From: Aphelocoma coerulescens
Taxonomy: Eukaryota > Chordata > Aves > Passeriformes > Corvidae
Length of the DNA: 64,000 nt
Direction of reading: 5' to 3'
NCBI RefSeq assembly: GCF_041296385.1
Contig: NC_091017.1
Span: forward strand, 11,774,001-11,838,000
This document shows positions 8,820 through 20,806 of this stretch, in pieces; positions within the stretch are counted from its first letter, which is position 1, and every line of letters begins with the position of its first letter. The notes under the pieces are model-generated. The model was not told where the DNA came from and did no database searches. It saw only the letters and a program-made list of their open reading frames with translations. The position numbers and the translations under genes were made by a program.

Positions 8820-9041
8820 TGCACGCACAAGCCCGGTGCTCTGAGGCTTCGTTCTTCGCCTTTCGTTGTCTGGGCAGAAGAGAAGCCGAGCGAGGCCATT
8901 GTGCTTTGCCGCTTGTCAGTGTGCTGTGCACGGTTTTTCCGCAGCTCGAGCTAGCGGGAGACCCCTTCGGTTTCGCGGCGTCCACACTACCCATGGTAGC
9001 TCTCGCTCAGCGAAACTTGAAGGGGAGAAGCACTTGCTGGA
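8820..9041 (-). repeat. Left arm of imperfect inverted repeat flanking H
   Basis: Read on the minus strand this is the 3'-half monomer: it runs from the 20-bp arm through CTCAGCGAAAC, CAGCTCGAGCT, CCGTGCACAGC, CGGCAAAGC and GGCTTCTCTTC to GAAGGCGAAGAACGAAGCC. It mirrors the right side at 9444-9690 with moderate divergence, plus a perfect 20-bp match at the inner end (9022-9041). It ends at the core motif at 8832-8863, which is itself found in both orientations. Confidence 0.75.
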
Positions 9042-9463
9042 GAAGTCTTTCAACGTGCAAGGCTTTGAAGGCAGCACCCCAATCGGGACATGAGGAGGGC
9101 TGATGAAGAACGTGGTTCTTTCTTGGCAACTTTCTCCTGTGCGAGATGTCTACCGAAGATCTTTGCTCCTTGCCAGACTGCAGTGTGCACCAGAGTACAC
9201 TCTGGCCGAGAAGGAGAAGGCAGACAGCACCACCATCTGACGGGCCCTATGCAGGTTATGACAGAAAGCAGACTGCCCCTGGAAGGCACTGGCAGCTACG
9301 AGTTCCCCAAGTGTCAGGGGCAAATGCTGGGCGAGCTCGTCATCCTGGCACGGTTCTCTGTGCGAGAGCGACTTCTCAGCGGTCCTTCTCGTGGCCCCGA
9401 TTGCGCTGCTGTGTTTTCAAAGTCCTGCACACTGAAAGACTCATCCAGCAAGTGCTTCTCCCC
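9022..9463 (-). repeat. H segment, unit 1: inverted orientation
   Basis: A 442-bp segment including the perfect inverted repeats GGGGAGAAGCACTTGCTGGA (9022-9041) and its reverse complement (9444-9463). The 402 bp between them match the reverse complement of 20385-20786. For example AACGTGGTTCTTTCTTGGCA near 9109 faces the TGCCAAGAAAGAACCACGTT of other units. Outside the arms the sequence is collinear with the other units. Internally it is a mosaic: AAGGACC-type at one end as in units 2-3, and ACGTTGAA-type at the other as in units 4-5. Confidence 0.95.
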
Positions 9464-10695
9464 TGGCGCACTTCGCTGAGTGAGAGCTGCATGGGCAGCG
9501 TGGACTCAGCGAAACCGAAAGGGTGTCGCTGTAGCTCGAGCTGAGCAAAGAAACCGTGCACGGTGCACCGTTGGTGGGTGCAGCATGCACGCGGAAAAGC
9601 AGCAAAGTTCACTGCCATCGCTGGCCTTCTCTTCAGTCCAGACCACTTAAGGCAAACAATTTAGCTGCAGAGCACTGGGCTTGCGTGTGCAGTGCACCAA
9701 ATTGCCCAAGACCAGCAAGGGCTCGTTCACAAGCAGAGTCGGCTGAGAGCATTCTTGCTTGCTCCAGAAAGGAAGCCGCAGCTATAGTGCTTCATCCCAC
9801 AGCGTGGACATAGGCACTTTCCTAGTTGTTCAGCCTTGCAGAGTCCCTGCAACTAGAGCTCAGCCAGGAGCAGGCGTCAAAGCAGAAGGCTTTCCTAAAG
9901 CACGCCTCTCCAACCAGCCTTCGGAAATCGCAAATGACACTGTGGCTCTGTGCCTTTCTTCTAAGACAGACGCCCACCTTGCTTTCACTCTCGCAGCTCC
10001 CTTGGCAGCCTCCAGCAGCTGCTTTCCTGGAGAACGGCCCGAGAAGTAGAAGCCAGGGCTGGGCTGCACCTTCGCCTTCCGCACGTAAGCGGCACCAGAC
10101 TCACCGGTGCGCTCTGTTCTTCCCTCCTCCGCTGCATGCTACTACCATCGTGTTCTCGGAAAGACGGAGACTGAAGGGAAGCGTAAATGCTTCCACAGAG
10201 AGCTACAAGAGGAATAGGCAGCAGCAGCACAGGTAAGTGCCGTGGAACTTCCTCCTTCCCAAGGCTATAACGTCAATTCAGCAGGCAGGAGAGTGGCAGC
10301 CACGGTCGTCTTGCAGCCCGTACAACGAGCACGCGAGCCCGGCGCTCCGCGGCTTCGTTCTTCGCCTTTTCGAGCACGCCGTACCTTCGTTCCCCCGGAG
10401 GCGGACGGTCTTCTGCTTCTCGCCCGGAACACTGTGCCCGGCAGTGCAGCGCTTTCTGCGGCAAGCTGCAAAGCGCCCGTCAGATGGCGATGCTGTCTGC
10501 CCGCTCCTCGGCTCGAGTGTACTCCGGCGCACGCTGCCGTCTCGCAAGGAGCAAAGAGCTTCGGTAGACATCTCGCACAGGAGAAAGTTGCCAAGAAAGA
10601 ACCACGTTCTTCATCAGCCCTCCTCATGTCCCGATTGGGGTGCTGCCTTCAAAGCCTTGCACATTGAAAGACTTCTCCAGCAAGTGCTTCTCCCC
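9464..10695 (+). repeat. A monomer 1 of 2, unit 1 (1232 bp, internal type)
   Basis: CpG-rich monomer running from just after one TCCAGCAAGTGCTTCTCCCC to the next. The densest part (10321-10380) has 11 CpG in 60 bp. The tail after about 10587 is of the internal type (GTTGCCAAGAAAGAACC...CCCGATTGGGG), shared with H rather than with the terminal A. It has the T form CAG|GTAAGT of the donor-like site (10229-10238 region) and a private GCCACGGTCGTC near 10300. Confidence 0.95.
10230..10238 (+). promoter_or_regulatory. Consensus 5' splice-donor-like site in A (GT form)
   Basis: CAG|GTAAGT with the variable base T at 10234, matching the vertebrate donor consensus. It also introduces an in-frame TAA that ends the 136-codon frame starting at 9826. 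Use as a donor is not shown. Confidence 0.35.
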
Positions 10696-11928
10696 TGGCG
10701 CACTTCGCTGAGTGAGAGCTGCATGGGCAGCGTGGACTCAGCGAAACCGAAAGGGTGTCGCTGTAGCTCGAGCTGAGCAAAGAAACCGTGCACGGTGCAC
10801 CGTTGGTGGGTGCAGCATGCACGCGGAAAAGCAGCAAAGTTCACTGCCATCGCTGGCCTTCTCTTCAGTCCAGACCACTTAAGGCAAACAATTTAGCTGC
10901 AGAGCACTGGGCTTGCGTGTGCAGTGCACCAAATTGCCCAAGACCAGCAAGGGCTCGTTCACAAGCAGAGTCGGCTGAGAGCATTCTTGCTTGCTCCAGA
11001 AAGGAAGCCGCAGCTATAGTGCTTCATCCCACAGCGTGGACATAGGCACTTTCCTAGTTGTTCAGCCTTGCAGAGTCCCTGCAACTAGAGCTCAGCCAGG
11101 AGCAGGCGTCAAAGCAGAAGGCTTTCCTAAAGCACGCCTCTCCAACCAGCCTTCGGAAATCGCAAATGACACTGTGGCTCTGTGCCTTTCTTCTAAGACA
11201 GACGCCCACCTTGCTTTCACTCTCGCAGCTCCCTTGGCAGCCTCCAGCAGCTGCTTTCCTGGAGAACGGCCCGAGAAGTAGAAGCCAGGGCTGGGCTGCA
11301 CCTTCGCCTTCCGCACGTAAGCGGCACCAGACTCACCGGTGCGCTCTGTTCTTCCCTCCTCCGCTGCATGCTACTACCATCGTGTTCTCGGAAAGACGGA
11401 GACTGAAGGGAAGCGCAAATGCTTCCACAGAGAGCTACAAGAGGAATAGGCAGCAGCAGCACAGGAAAGTGCCGTGGAACTTCCTCCTTCCCAAGGCTAT
11501 AACGTCAATTCAGCAGGCAGGAGAGTGGCAGCCACGCTCGTCTTGCAGCCCGTACAACGAGCACGCGAGCCCGGCGCTCCGCGGCTTCGTTCTTCGCCTT
11601 TTCGAGCACGCCGTACCTTCGTTCCCCCGGAGGCGGACGGTCTTCTGCTTCTCGCCCGGAACACTGTGCCCGGCAGTGCAGCGCTTTCTGCGGCAAGCTG
11701 CAAAGCGCCCGTCAGATGGCGATGCTGTCTGCCCGCTCCTCGGCTCGAGTGTACTCCGGCGCACGCTGCCGTCTCGCAAGGAGCAAAGAGCTTCGGTAGA
11801 CATCTCGCACAGGAGAAAGGTGCCAGGACGACACCACATTCCTCCTCACCCCTTCTCGTGGCCCACATTGTGGTGCTGCCTTCAAAGCCGTGCGCATTGA
11901 AAGACTCTTCCAGCAAGTGCTTCTCCCC
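10696..11928 (+). repeat. A monomer 2 of 2, unit 1 (1233 bp, terminal type)
   Basis: Tail after about 11818 of the terminal type (GGTGCCAGGACGACACCACA...GGCCCACATTGTGG), one base longer than the internal tail. It has the A form of the donor-like site (GAAAGT) at 11466. A 79-bp flank (11929-12007) follows, then spacer S1 of unit 2. Confidence 0.95.
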
Positions 11929-14900
11929 TGGCACACTTCGCTCAGCGACAGCTACGTGGGCAGCGTGGACTCAGCGAAACTGAAAGGGTGTCCTTGTAGC
12001 TCGAGCTTGTTGGAGAGGATGAAAGTTTGGTAAGAAAGTTTCACAGCTATGTAAGCTTGACAGAAAGATCTCTGAATGTAGAAACTTAGCATGAGGTAGA
12101 AATGGAAACGAGTTTTGATAGAGAGTAAAAGGTGTTTTGCTGAAACACTGATCACTGAATAACTGAGAAGGCAAAGGTTGGAGATTGAGTTGGAAGGAGA
12201 TGTTTTTTATTAGGACACCGGTATGTGAGTACAAACAAGCACATGTTTTTCACCAAGTAAATAAGTCTCAAGAAGGCCATAAGGAAATAGAAAACATGTT
12301 TTTACCAAAAAGAGAGCTATCGCAGGCAAACAAGAAATGTCGATGTAGCAAGAAGAAGAGAGGTCTGAGAATTTTCCACTGTAAGCTTAAATTGTAACAT
12401 ACTTACTCTTGTGATTGGATAAGAATGACTATAATATGGTAATGGTAGTAGTCATGATAGGCTACAGGCAAATGTAAAGGTATTGTTGTATGGTGCTTAT
12501 TGGTTGCTATGTATTGAGATACTCAGCAAAGAAAAATACATAATGCTTTCTAACTTGAACAGAAAGCGGCTCCAGGTATGCCTACCAGCTGTAGCTGACA
12601 GCTGTAGGGCTGGCTCTGGATACCCACTCCCTGAAATGCTGTAACTTCGCCTATGCAATACACAGCTTTCAAGAGAGCCGCCTGAAGTCCAGACACCCTT
12701 CGCGAGCCTTTCTCCTATAGAGCTGTGGAAAGAAATCGTGCACGCTACACCGAGGGTGCGTGCAGCATGCACGAGCAAAAGCGGCAAAGTTCAGTGCCCT
12801 CGCTGGGCTTCCCTTCCGTGCGGATAACGTGAGGCGAAAAATGAAGCCGCAGAGCACCGGGCTTGCAGGTGCAGTGCACCGAGTTGCAGAAGTCCAGCAG
12901 GCTCGTTCACAAGCCAAGCCGGCTGAGGGAGTCCTCGCGTCTCCAAAAGGGAACGCGGAGCCGTAGCACTTCATCCCACAGCGTGGACATAGGCACTTCC
13001 CTAGTCGTTCAGCCTTGCAGAGTCCCTGCAGCTAGAGCTCACCCAGGAGCAGGCGTCAAAGCAGAAGGCCCTCCTAAAGCACCCTTTCTCCAAGCAGCCT
13101 CCTGAAAGGGCGCATCACAGTGCGGCTCTGCGCCTTTCTTCTAAGACAGACGCCCGCTATACTTTCGTGCTCGCAGCTCCCTTGGCAGCCTCCAGCAGCT
13201 ACTCTCCTGGAGAACGGCCGTAGACGTCAAAGCCAGTGCTGGGCTGCACCTCCGCCCTCCCCAGGTAAGCAACAGCGAACTCACCGGTGCACTCTGTACT
13301 TCCCTCCTCCGCTTGCATCCTACATGCATTCGTGTTCTCCGAAACTCAGAGACTGAAGGGAAGGGCAATTGCTTCCCCAGATAGCTGCAAGGGCACTAGG
13401 CAGCAGCAGCACAAATTTCACATGACCTGATGCACTGTAGAGATATTACCCTGTTACCCCTCCTTTCTCCTCGTCCTCGACCAATTGTGGTGGGATGTCG
13501 AAAGGCTTGGCCAGCGAAAAGCTCATCCAGCAAGGGCGTCTCTCTTGACGCATTTCCCTGACCGAGAGCTACACAGATGGTCTGGACACTGTAAAACAGC
13601 AAGAAAATAATTCTATGTCCAGCTGAGGAAAATCCGTGCACAGAAAAATGTAGATGCCTGCAGTAAACAATCTGAAGAGCGGCAAAGCTCCAAGCCATCG
13701 CTGCGCTTCAGTCCTGTCCGGACCACAGAAGGCGAAGAACGAAGCAGCTGGGCACCGGCTTCATGGACTCAGTGGCGCGACTTGCAAACGTCCAGCCAAG
13801 AGCTGCTTCAACAAGCAGATTCAGCCGAGAATGCTCTGCCTGCACTTTCCCTCGCAGCGCTAGGCAGCACCACGTTCTGTTTGCGTGGCAGCCTGATTCT
13901 TAACGGAAAGATTCTCAATGCCTGTGTCTGGCACAGAGAACGGTTTTAGGTCAGCAAGCTCACCCGGCGCTTACCCTCGACGCGTGCAAACCTGTATTTG
14001 CACCGCATTCCAGTGGCAGCCCTCTTTCCTTTCCAGCCGGCACAGCGCCGTCAGATCGCGGTGCTCTCTGCACCTGCCTTCTCGCTTCCAAGTGCCACCG
14101 CGCACATTACAGCCTTGCAGGGAGCGAAGAGGCGGAGAGGCGTCTCGCAAAGAAGAACGTGCCGGGACGAAAAGGTGCTCTTTCCTTTCTCCTCCTCCTT
14201 TGCCCGAATGGTGGTGCTGTGTTGAAAGGCTTGGCCAGCGAAAAGCTCATCCAGCAAGTGTTTCTCTCCTGACGCCTTTCGCTGAGCGAGAGAGCTACAC
14301 GGACACTTTCGACTCGGGGAAACAGCAAGAGAATGACTGTACGTCGAGCTGAGGAAAAGCCGTGCACAGCAGCCTGTGGCTGCGTGCAGTGTTCACGCTG
14401 AAGAGCGGCAAAGCTCCAAGCCATCACTGCGCTTCAGTCCTGTCCGGACCACAGAAGGCGAAGAACGAAGCAGCTGGGCACCGGCTTCATGGGCTCAGTG
14501 GAGCGACTTGCAAATGTCCAGCCAAGAGCTGCTTCAACAAGCAGATTCAGCTGAGAATGCTCTGCCTGCTTCAACAAAGTAAGGCGCAGCCCTTGCACTG
14601 CAGCACACTGCCTGGCCAGAAACAGGTTCTTACACCTTCAGTGCTGCCGAGCCCACGCAGCTTGAGCACACCCAGAAGGACGCGTCCAGAAAGAAGGCGT
14701 TCTTCGAGTGCCTTGTCCTTCCTTGTTCTGTCTTTCATCTGCACCTGAAACAGTGGGTCTACGTGTTTTCCTTCCCAGGGAAAAGAACTTTCATTCTTGT
14801 CCAGGAGTCTATGGCTAAAATGGTGATTGCATGTCCCATATCCAATACAACCAAGGATTACTCCCGGAGGAAAGCTGCCAGGACAGATGGGTCTTGCTGG

Positions 14901-14933
14901 CTTTGACCACCCCTGGGCCACCTCTCATATTCT

Positions 14934-16418
14934 CCTGAAACAGTGGGGTACATGAAGGCATTGCCATACCTGATCATCCCTTGCCATGCAGAGCCCAGCC
15001 TTGCATTGCCTTACAGACACCTCTGTGTACCTCCCTTGCCCTTCCTATGTCTCCATTGCATGGCCTTGTTCACCAATCTCCCACCTTGACTTTCTTACCC
15101 CTTGTTTCCTGGTCTTGTCTTGCCTGCTTCTCCTATGACTCTCTTGGCCTTGCCTAAGTCTCTCTTGCCTTGCTTTGCAAAGCCAACACTTGCCTTGCCC
15201 TGCAAAGCCAACACTTGCCTTGCCCTGCTACCCCTCTTTCCCTCGCCTAGTCTACCCACCTTTGACTGGCCTATCCATCCGATCATCACCTTTTCTGCAC
15301 CACCCCTCCATGCTCTTGTCTTGCCTTGGCCTGCCTACCCTTCCCTTGCCTTGCACTGCCTTGCATAACCCTTGCCCTTCTTGACATTTGTGCCCCTTTC
15401 CAACATGGCCTTGCTTTCCTTTGCCTACCCCTCCCAATCCCTGCTTTGCCTACAGATTCCTGGCCTTCTTTTGTCTACCACTCCTTTGCCTTTTGTGGGA
15501 ACCAACAGCTGGTCTGAAGGCCTCACAGACATTTCCGTTGATACAATCATTTTGTACCCGTGAGAATTGCAGAAGCAAGAAGATAAACAACAGAAAGAAG
15601 TTGTAACAGCTGCAAAAGGGACGATACTGGCTGATGTTTAGCAAAGAATGTGTGTACACTATAGACAACCAGTAGTATTGTATTATAGCAAAATAATAGT
15701 CCATGCACATGTAGCTAAAAAAGTGCATAAGAGAAGATGCATAAATAATACAAGTGGTTTTTTGCCATTGCTCGGGGCAGAGAGTGTATGTGTGTCGTGA
15801 CCGTCTCAACAGCAACAGCCTTGCACTGCCTTTCATAACCAGCCCCTGCCTACTGCCTCCTTCCCTGGCCTTCCATGTCTTGTCTTCCTCTCCTTTGATT
15901 TAACTTGCTTCTCCTATCTCTCCCTTGCTTGCCTTACTCCACTGACCTTTCTGTGTTCTTGCCTTGACTTGCCTAGCTGTTCCTTGCTTCACATTGCTTT
16001 GTGTAAGCATTCCCTGTTTTTATTTGCCTACCCCTTTCTTGCCTGGCCTTTCCTTGCCTAGCCTTTCTTGTCTTTGCCTGCCCTCTGCATCACTGGACTT
16101 ACCTTCCTATGCCCTGCCTTCCCTACAGCTTCTGGGCCTTCTCTTGCCTCGCACTCATTGGCCCTACTTTGCTGCCTGCTCACTGCTCTTGCTTTGCTTT
16201 CCCTAACTTTCCCTTGACTTGACTAGAATTGCCTAAACTTGCTTTGACTGCATTGCCTTGCCTGCATGGAAGAAAAGGCAAGGCAGGGCAAAGCAAGGAA
16301 ATCATAGGCAGGGCAGGGCAAGGGAGACATAGGCAAGAGAGACGTAGCCAAGGAAGGCAAAGCAAGGGTAGGCTAGGAAAAACCAGGCAATGGTACTGAA
16401 GGCAACGCAAGGCCAAGT
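14934..16418. repeat. CTTGCC-rich fold-back domain, unit 2 (25-bp duplication form)
   Basis: As in unit 1, but a 25-bp segment beginning AAAGCCAACACTTGCC is tandemly duplicated near 15178-15227, and the 10-bp duplication is absent. The strand switch lies near 16264-16275. It reads CAACCAGTAG near 15667 and CTACAGCTTCTG near 16123. Confidence 0.85.
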
Positions 16419-17662
16419 GACTCATAATGCCTTTCCTTGGAATGCAAAGGTCTGAATCCCAGTGTTGGTGGAGCAGATGATAAGGTCCCATGGGGAAGTA
16501 AACTCAACTGAGACATTTCTCTCCTGGCACCTCTTGTGTAGGAGCAATTCTTAGATATATTCAATATTGGCGGTAGCACGCCAGTTCCTCAGAGAGGATG
16601 ACAATGCTTTTCCATGGGAAGGAAAGCACCTAGCCCCAGTGTTTCAGGTGCACATAAGAAGCTGCCTAGTGGAGGTAAAGGGCAGCAGCAACTTTCTGTC
16701 CTGGCATATTTGGTGTAGAAGCACTGCCTTGATTTGTACAAGTATGGAGTTGCTACGCCCTATTTTCAAGGCAGTCTCCTGAAAAAGTCAATTTTGGCAT
16801 GTCGTTTCCACTTCTGAAAGGTGGTCTTCTGAACTCTTGGCAGTAAGCCAAGACAAGCAGCTATGCTCATCCTTGGTGTGCAGCTGATTTAGACACCAGG
16901 GCAGGTAATGTCCAGTAACAGTGTTCTGGCACATTGGATGGGAGCAGTTCCTGGATGTTTTCTATTTTGGAGGAGGAGATCCCAGTTCTTCTGAGATGGG
17001 CTCATAGTTTCTCTCTTTGGCAAAGAAAGCAGTTTTGGATCTGCATGTAGGGTGTTCTCAGCGAATTAATGGCTTTTCCTCATGGGCAGTTCTGTGGGCT
17101 ATAGCTGTTGAACTGTTAGAGAAGGAATGAAAAAGCCAAGCTGTTGAACAAATTTGCATCCTGCTGACTTTAGCAGCCCCTGATAAAATTCTGTTTGCAT
17201 CCTGACTCTGTGAGACTGAAGGATTATGATGGTACTTAAAGCTGAGGAGGAAAGTGCACATAGAAGAGCATGTGAATTTAATGGCTCTTCCTAGTAGGCA
17301 GTTCTCTGGGCTAGAGCTGTTGAACTGTTAGAGAGGGAATGCAAGAGCCAAGCTTCTGAGCTCTTTTCCCTGCTACCTTTAAAGTATGAGCATTCCCTGG
17401 TGCTCTCCTATTTGGATAATAAGTTAGAGTGGGTTTCACATTCACTTTGAAGAATAGAAACAGCGCCATGTGAACCTGTGCCATCAGCTTTCCTTTCCAA
17501 CTAAATGTTCCTACTTGCAATCTTGCAATTCTTACTTGCAATCATGCAGAGCACCGTGCTTGAGGCTGGTGCATTGAAGAAAATTAAATTAGGGCTGTAT
17601 CAGTACAAAGGAGAGATTGCCATTTGCAAAACCTCGTTTCGCTTAAGTTAGTAATATTGTAA

Positions 17663-18325
17663 GTGTTAATTGAGTGGTCATTGGTTGCCTATCACCATCC
17701 TGATGCACTAATTTCATCAAGTGTAAATATTGGTCACAAAAGGTGCCCATTCAGCAACCTGTTGCTGTCTCCACATGGAAGTGTCTTCCGGACGAAATCA
17801 AAAGACATTCGAAGAGCCAGGATCCGCAAAGGAACAAACTATTGCCACATGAATGGTGCTGGGCGCCATGAGGAGCAGTTAACTTTAACCTGCGCGCTGT
17901 CAGCACTCAGAAGAACAACCCCAGCATGGCAGGGGGGACTTGCAAAAGAAGGAAAGGCCCCTCACCTAGCTATAAACCACCCAAAGTGCAGAGCCAAGTT
18001 GAAAACACCACTGCTCTCAAATCAACCGTGTCAGGACAAAAAGATTTCACTGATCTCCCCCTTCCAGGTACAAACTCTTATGTGCACCACACTCAGAGGG
18101 CAATGTGAGCTCCCCAGCGCTGTCTTTCACTCTCGCAGAGTCCAGATACTAACTTGTGAACATCCTACACAAACATTAGCTCATGAAAGTGCCAGCTTGA
18201 GCAAGAACAGCAGACCCTCCCATTGCACCCCCTTGTCATCCAGAGTGCGGCGGTTTGTTGAAAATCATGGACTCGGAAAGACCAATGCAGCAACTGCTTT
18301 TCTCTCTCCTACTGCCTTTCCCTGA
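17663..18325 (+). other. 220-codon open frame, unit 2 copy
   Basis: Translation unchanged from the unit 1 copy, ending at the same stop in the M4 block. Confidence 0.2.
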
Positions 18326-20364
18326 GCGAGAGGTAGATGGATGATGTGGACTTAGTGGAACAGAAAGAGTATGACTGTACTTATAAGGGAGGAAAACCCC
18401 CCACAGCATACTGTGCTGTGTGCAGTACACGCTCTGAAAAGAGACAAAGCTGAATGCTGCCAGCGGGCTTCGGTTCTCAGACTGCTTGCATGGGCAGAGC
18501 TGCGGGCTCTTTTAAGGATGGAAACTGGCATCTGTGAGTGTAAAGAATGTGACTTTCCACACAGCTTAGAAGAAAGGTGCATAGCCCCAGTGAGAAGTGT
18601 GTACGTGAAAGACTGGCAGAAGAAGTCGCAGTCCAGCAAGGCTGGTATCTTTTTCTTTGTGCCAAATAGGCACCTTGGGAACATGAAAGTACTTGATGGT
18701 AGCCAAACTGACAGTGAAGGCACAGAACACCGTCGGGTGTGTGCAGTGTACAGACGCAATGTAAAAGCCCTGAGTACCATTTGACTGCAGTCATAGTGCA
18801 AGTTTGCAACTGTACCATGCAAGGCCAGTGAAAGCTTCCTGTGCGGCCACATTTTCGTATTGGAGCTCGCTAGCTGGAAGTGATTCGGTTTGTCTGCAGT
18901 ATCCGCTCGACTGAATGTGATGTGTCACTGGAAAGAAAAGTACAGACCAGCAGTGCGTTTGATATGGTTCAGGGGCTGCAAAGGAAATGTACAGGCCACC
19001 TCTGGGATTTTGGTCTTTGTGCATTCCCATGGCAGCAGTTCCTGGATGTTTTTGTTCTACAGTTTAGGCTCAGTGAGAGAGAAAAAATGCGAGAGCACGC
19101 ATAGCAGAGCCACAGGGAGAATTGCTGAGGTATGAGTTGCGTGCTGTTCAGATACTGCCGTACCAAAGGCCTACCTAAACACTGCTGCTGATCTAGCATG
19201 TCTTTCTGTAGCAAGACTTGTTGGTACTGCAAAACAGAAGATGCGTGAGGTCAAATGAATCTGGACAGAAAATTTCAGACGAGCAGCCTATGAGTGCATG
19301 ATTGAAACAGTAAATTTAGGTGACAGAATAGATCGTGGCATCGATTTGCGTAGTGTTAATATTCTCTGAAGGGAATGCAAAAAGCCAAGATGTGTTTTCC
19401 ATTCTAGCTGTTCCTGACAAAAACTGAGGAATAAAACTTTCGTTCTAGATGGAATGTAACATTCAGTTCCCAGGATTTTGCACTCCAAAGTTCAACAAAA
19501 GAGTTTCCACAAGAATCTTGAGAAGAAGCACAATCACTTCCACCTAGAGCTGGAAGAGGAAGAGGCAGCGGCACAAGCAAGTGCCCTTGAGCGTCCTCCT
19601 TCCGAATGCTAGAACGTCAATTCAGCAGGCAGGAGTGCAGCAGCCACCCTTCGTCTTGCAAGCCCATACGACGCGCACACCAGCCCGGTGCTCTGCGGCT
19701 TCGTCCTTCGCCTTTTCGAGCACGCCGTACCTTCATTCTCCCGGAGGCGAACAGCGGTCTGCTTCTCGCACGGAACGCTGTGTCGGCAGCCAAGCGCTCC
19801 AGTGCACTGCTTCTGCCCAAACACGCCTGGGCCCTGCACCTCTCCTTCCCAGCGCTACGTAGCAGCACAATCTGTCCCTCTTGCGATCCCAAGCTAAGCG
19901 GAAAGCTTCTCGGCTACGTCTCCCGCAGAGAGCTGTGCCAGGACAATAAGCTTGCAAGCACTTTGCTCCTGACACTAGTGGCAACAGGGATTCGCACCAC
20001 CTTCCAGGAGCAGTCCTCTTGCCTTTTACAAGGTGCAAAAGCGCCCCCTCTGTGGCGGTGCTGTCTGCCCGGTCTTTCTCGGCTCGAAGCACCACGAGGC
20101 ACACAAGACTCTCTCGCAAGGACCGAAATTCCCGATAGGCGTCTCTGCGCTTTCTGCAATGCTGCACGCACAAGCCCGGTGCTCTGAGGCTTCGTTCTTC
20201 GCCTTTCGTTGTCTGGGCAGAAGAGAAGCCGAGCGAGGCCATTGTGCTTTGCCGCTTGTCAGTGTGCTGTGCACGGTTTTTCCGCAGCTCGAGCTAGCGG
20301 GAGACCCCTTCGGTTTCGCGGCGTCCACACTACCCATGGTAGCTCTCGCTCAGCGAAACTTGAA

Positions 20365-20806
20365 GGGGAGAAGCACTTGCTGGATGAGTCTTTCAGTGTG
20401 CAGGACTTTGAAAACACAGCAGCGCAATCGGGGCCACGAGAAGGACCGCTGAGAAGTCGCTCTCGCACAGAGAACCGTGCCAGGATGACGAGCTCGCCCA
20501 GCATTTGCCCCTGACACTTGGGGAACTCGTAGCTGCCAGTGCCTTCCAGGGGCAGTCTGCTTTCTGTCATAACCTGCATAGGGCCCGTCAGATGGTGGTG
20601 CTGTCTGCCTTCTCCTTCTCGGCCAGAGTGTACTCTGGTGCACACTGCAGTCTGGCAAGGAGCAAAGATCTTCGGTAGACATCTCGCACAGGAGAAAGTT
20701 GCCAAGAAAGAACCACGTTCTTCATCAGCCCTCCTCATGTCCCGATTGGGGTGCTGCCTTCAAAGCCTTGCACATTGAAAGACTTCTCCAGCAAGTGCTT
20801 CTCCCC
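20365..20806 (+). repeat. H segment, unit 2: common orientation
   Basis: Arms at 20365-20384 and 20787-20806. The interior holds CACAGAGAACCGTGCCAGGA, GTCAGATGGTGGTGCTGTCT and AAGATCTTCGGTAGACATCT, paralleling the middle of the A monomer, so H is a monomer copy in the direction of A. Variants: GAGAAGGACC and GCACATTGAA. Confidence 0.9.

Larger units (their letters stand above)
680..12007 (+). repeat. Macrosatellite higher-order unit 1 (11328 bp, two A monomers, inverted H)
   Basis: First complete unit. It starts where sequence shared with the A monomers (ending GCTCGAGCT at 679) gives way to spacer. The length equals a 10086-bp base unit plus 10 bp in the CTTGCC domain plus one extra 1232-bp A monomer. 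It is the only complete unit in which H (9022-9463) is reversed. Private substitution seen: GGGTAGCAGC at about 5338, where the others have GGGCAGCAGC. Confidence 0.95.

Noticed and set aside
9022..9463. H inversion as a simple assembly orientation error
   Set aside because: Flanks are exactly collinear, breakpoints fall in inverted repeats, and the segment has its own combination of variants, so a real event is more likely; reads are still needed to settle it.
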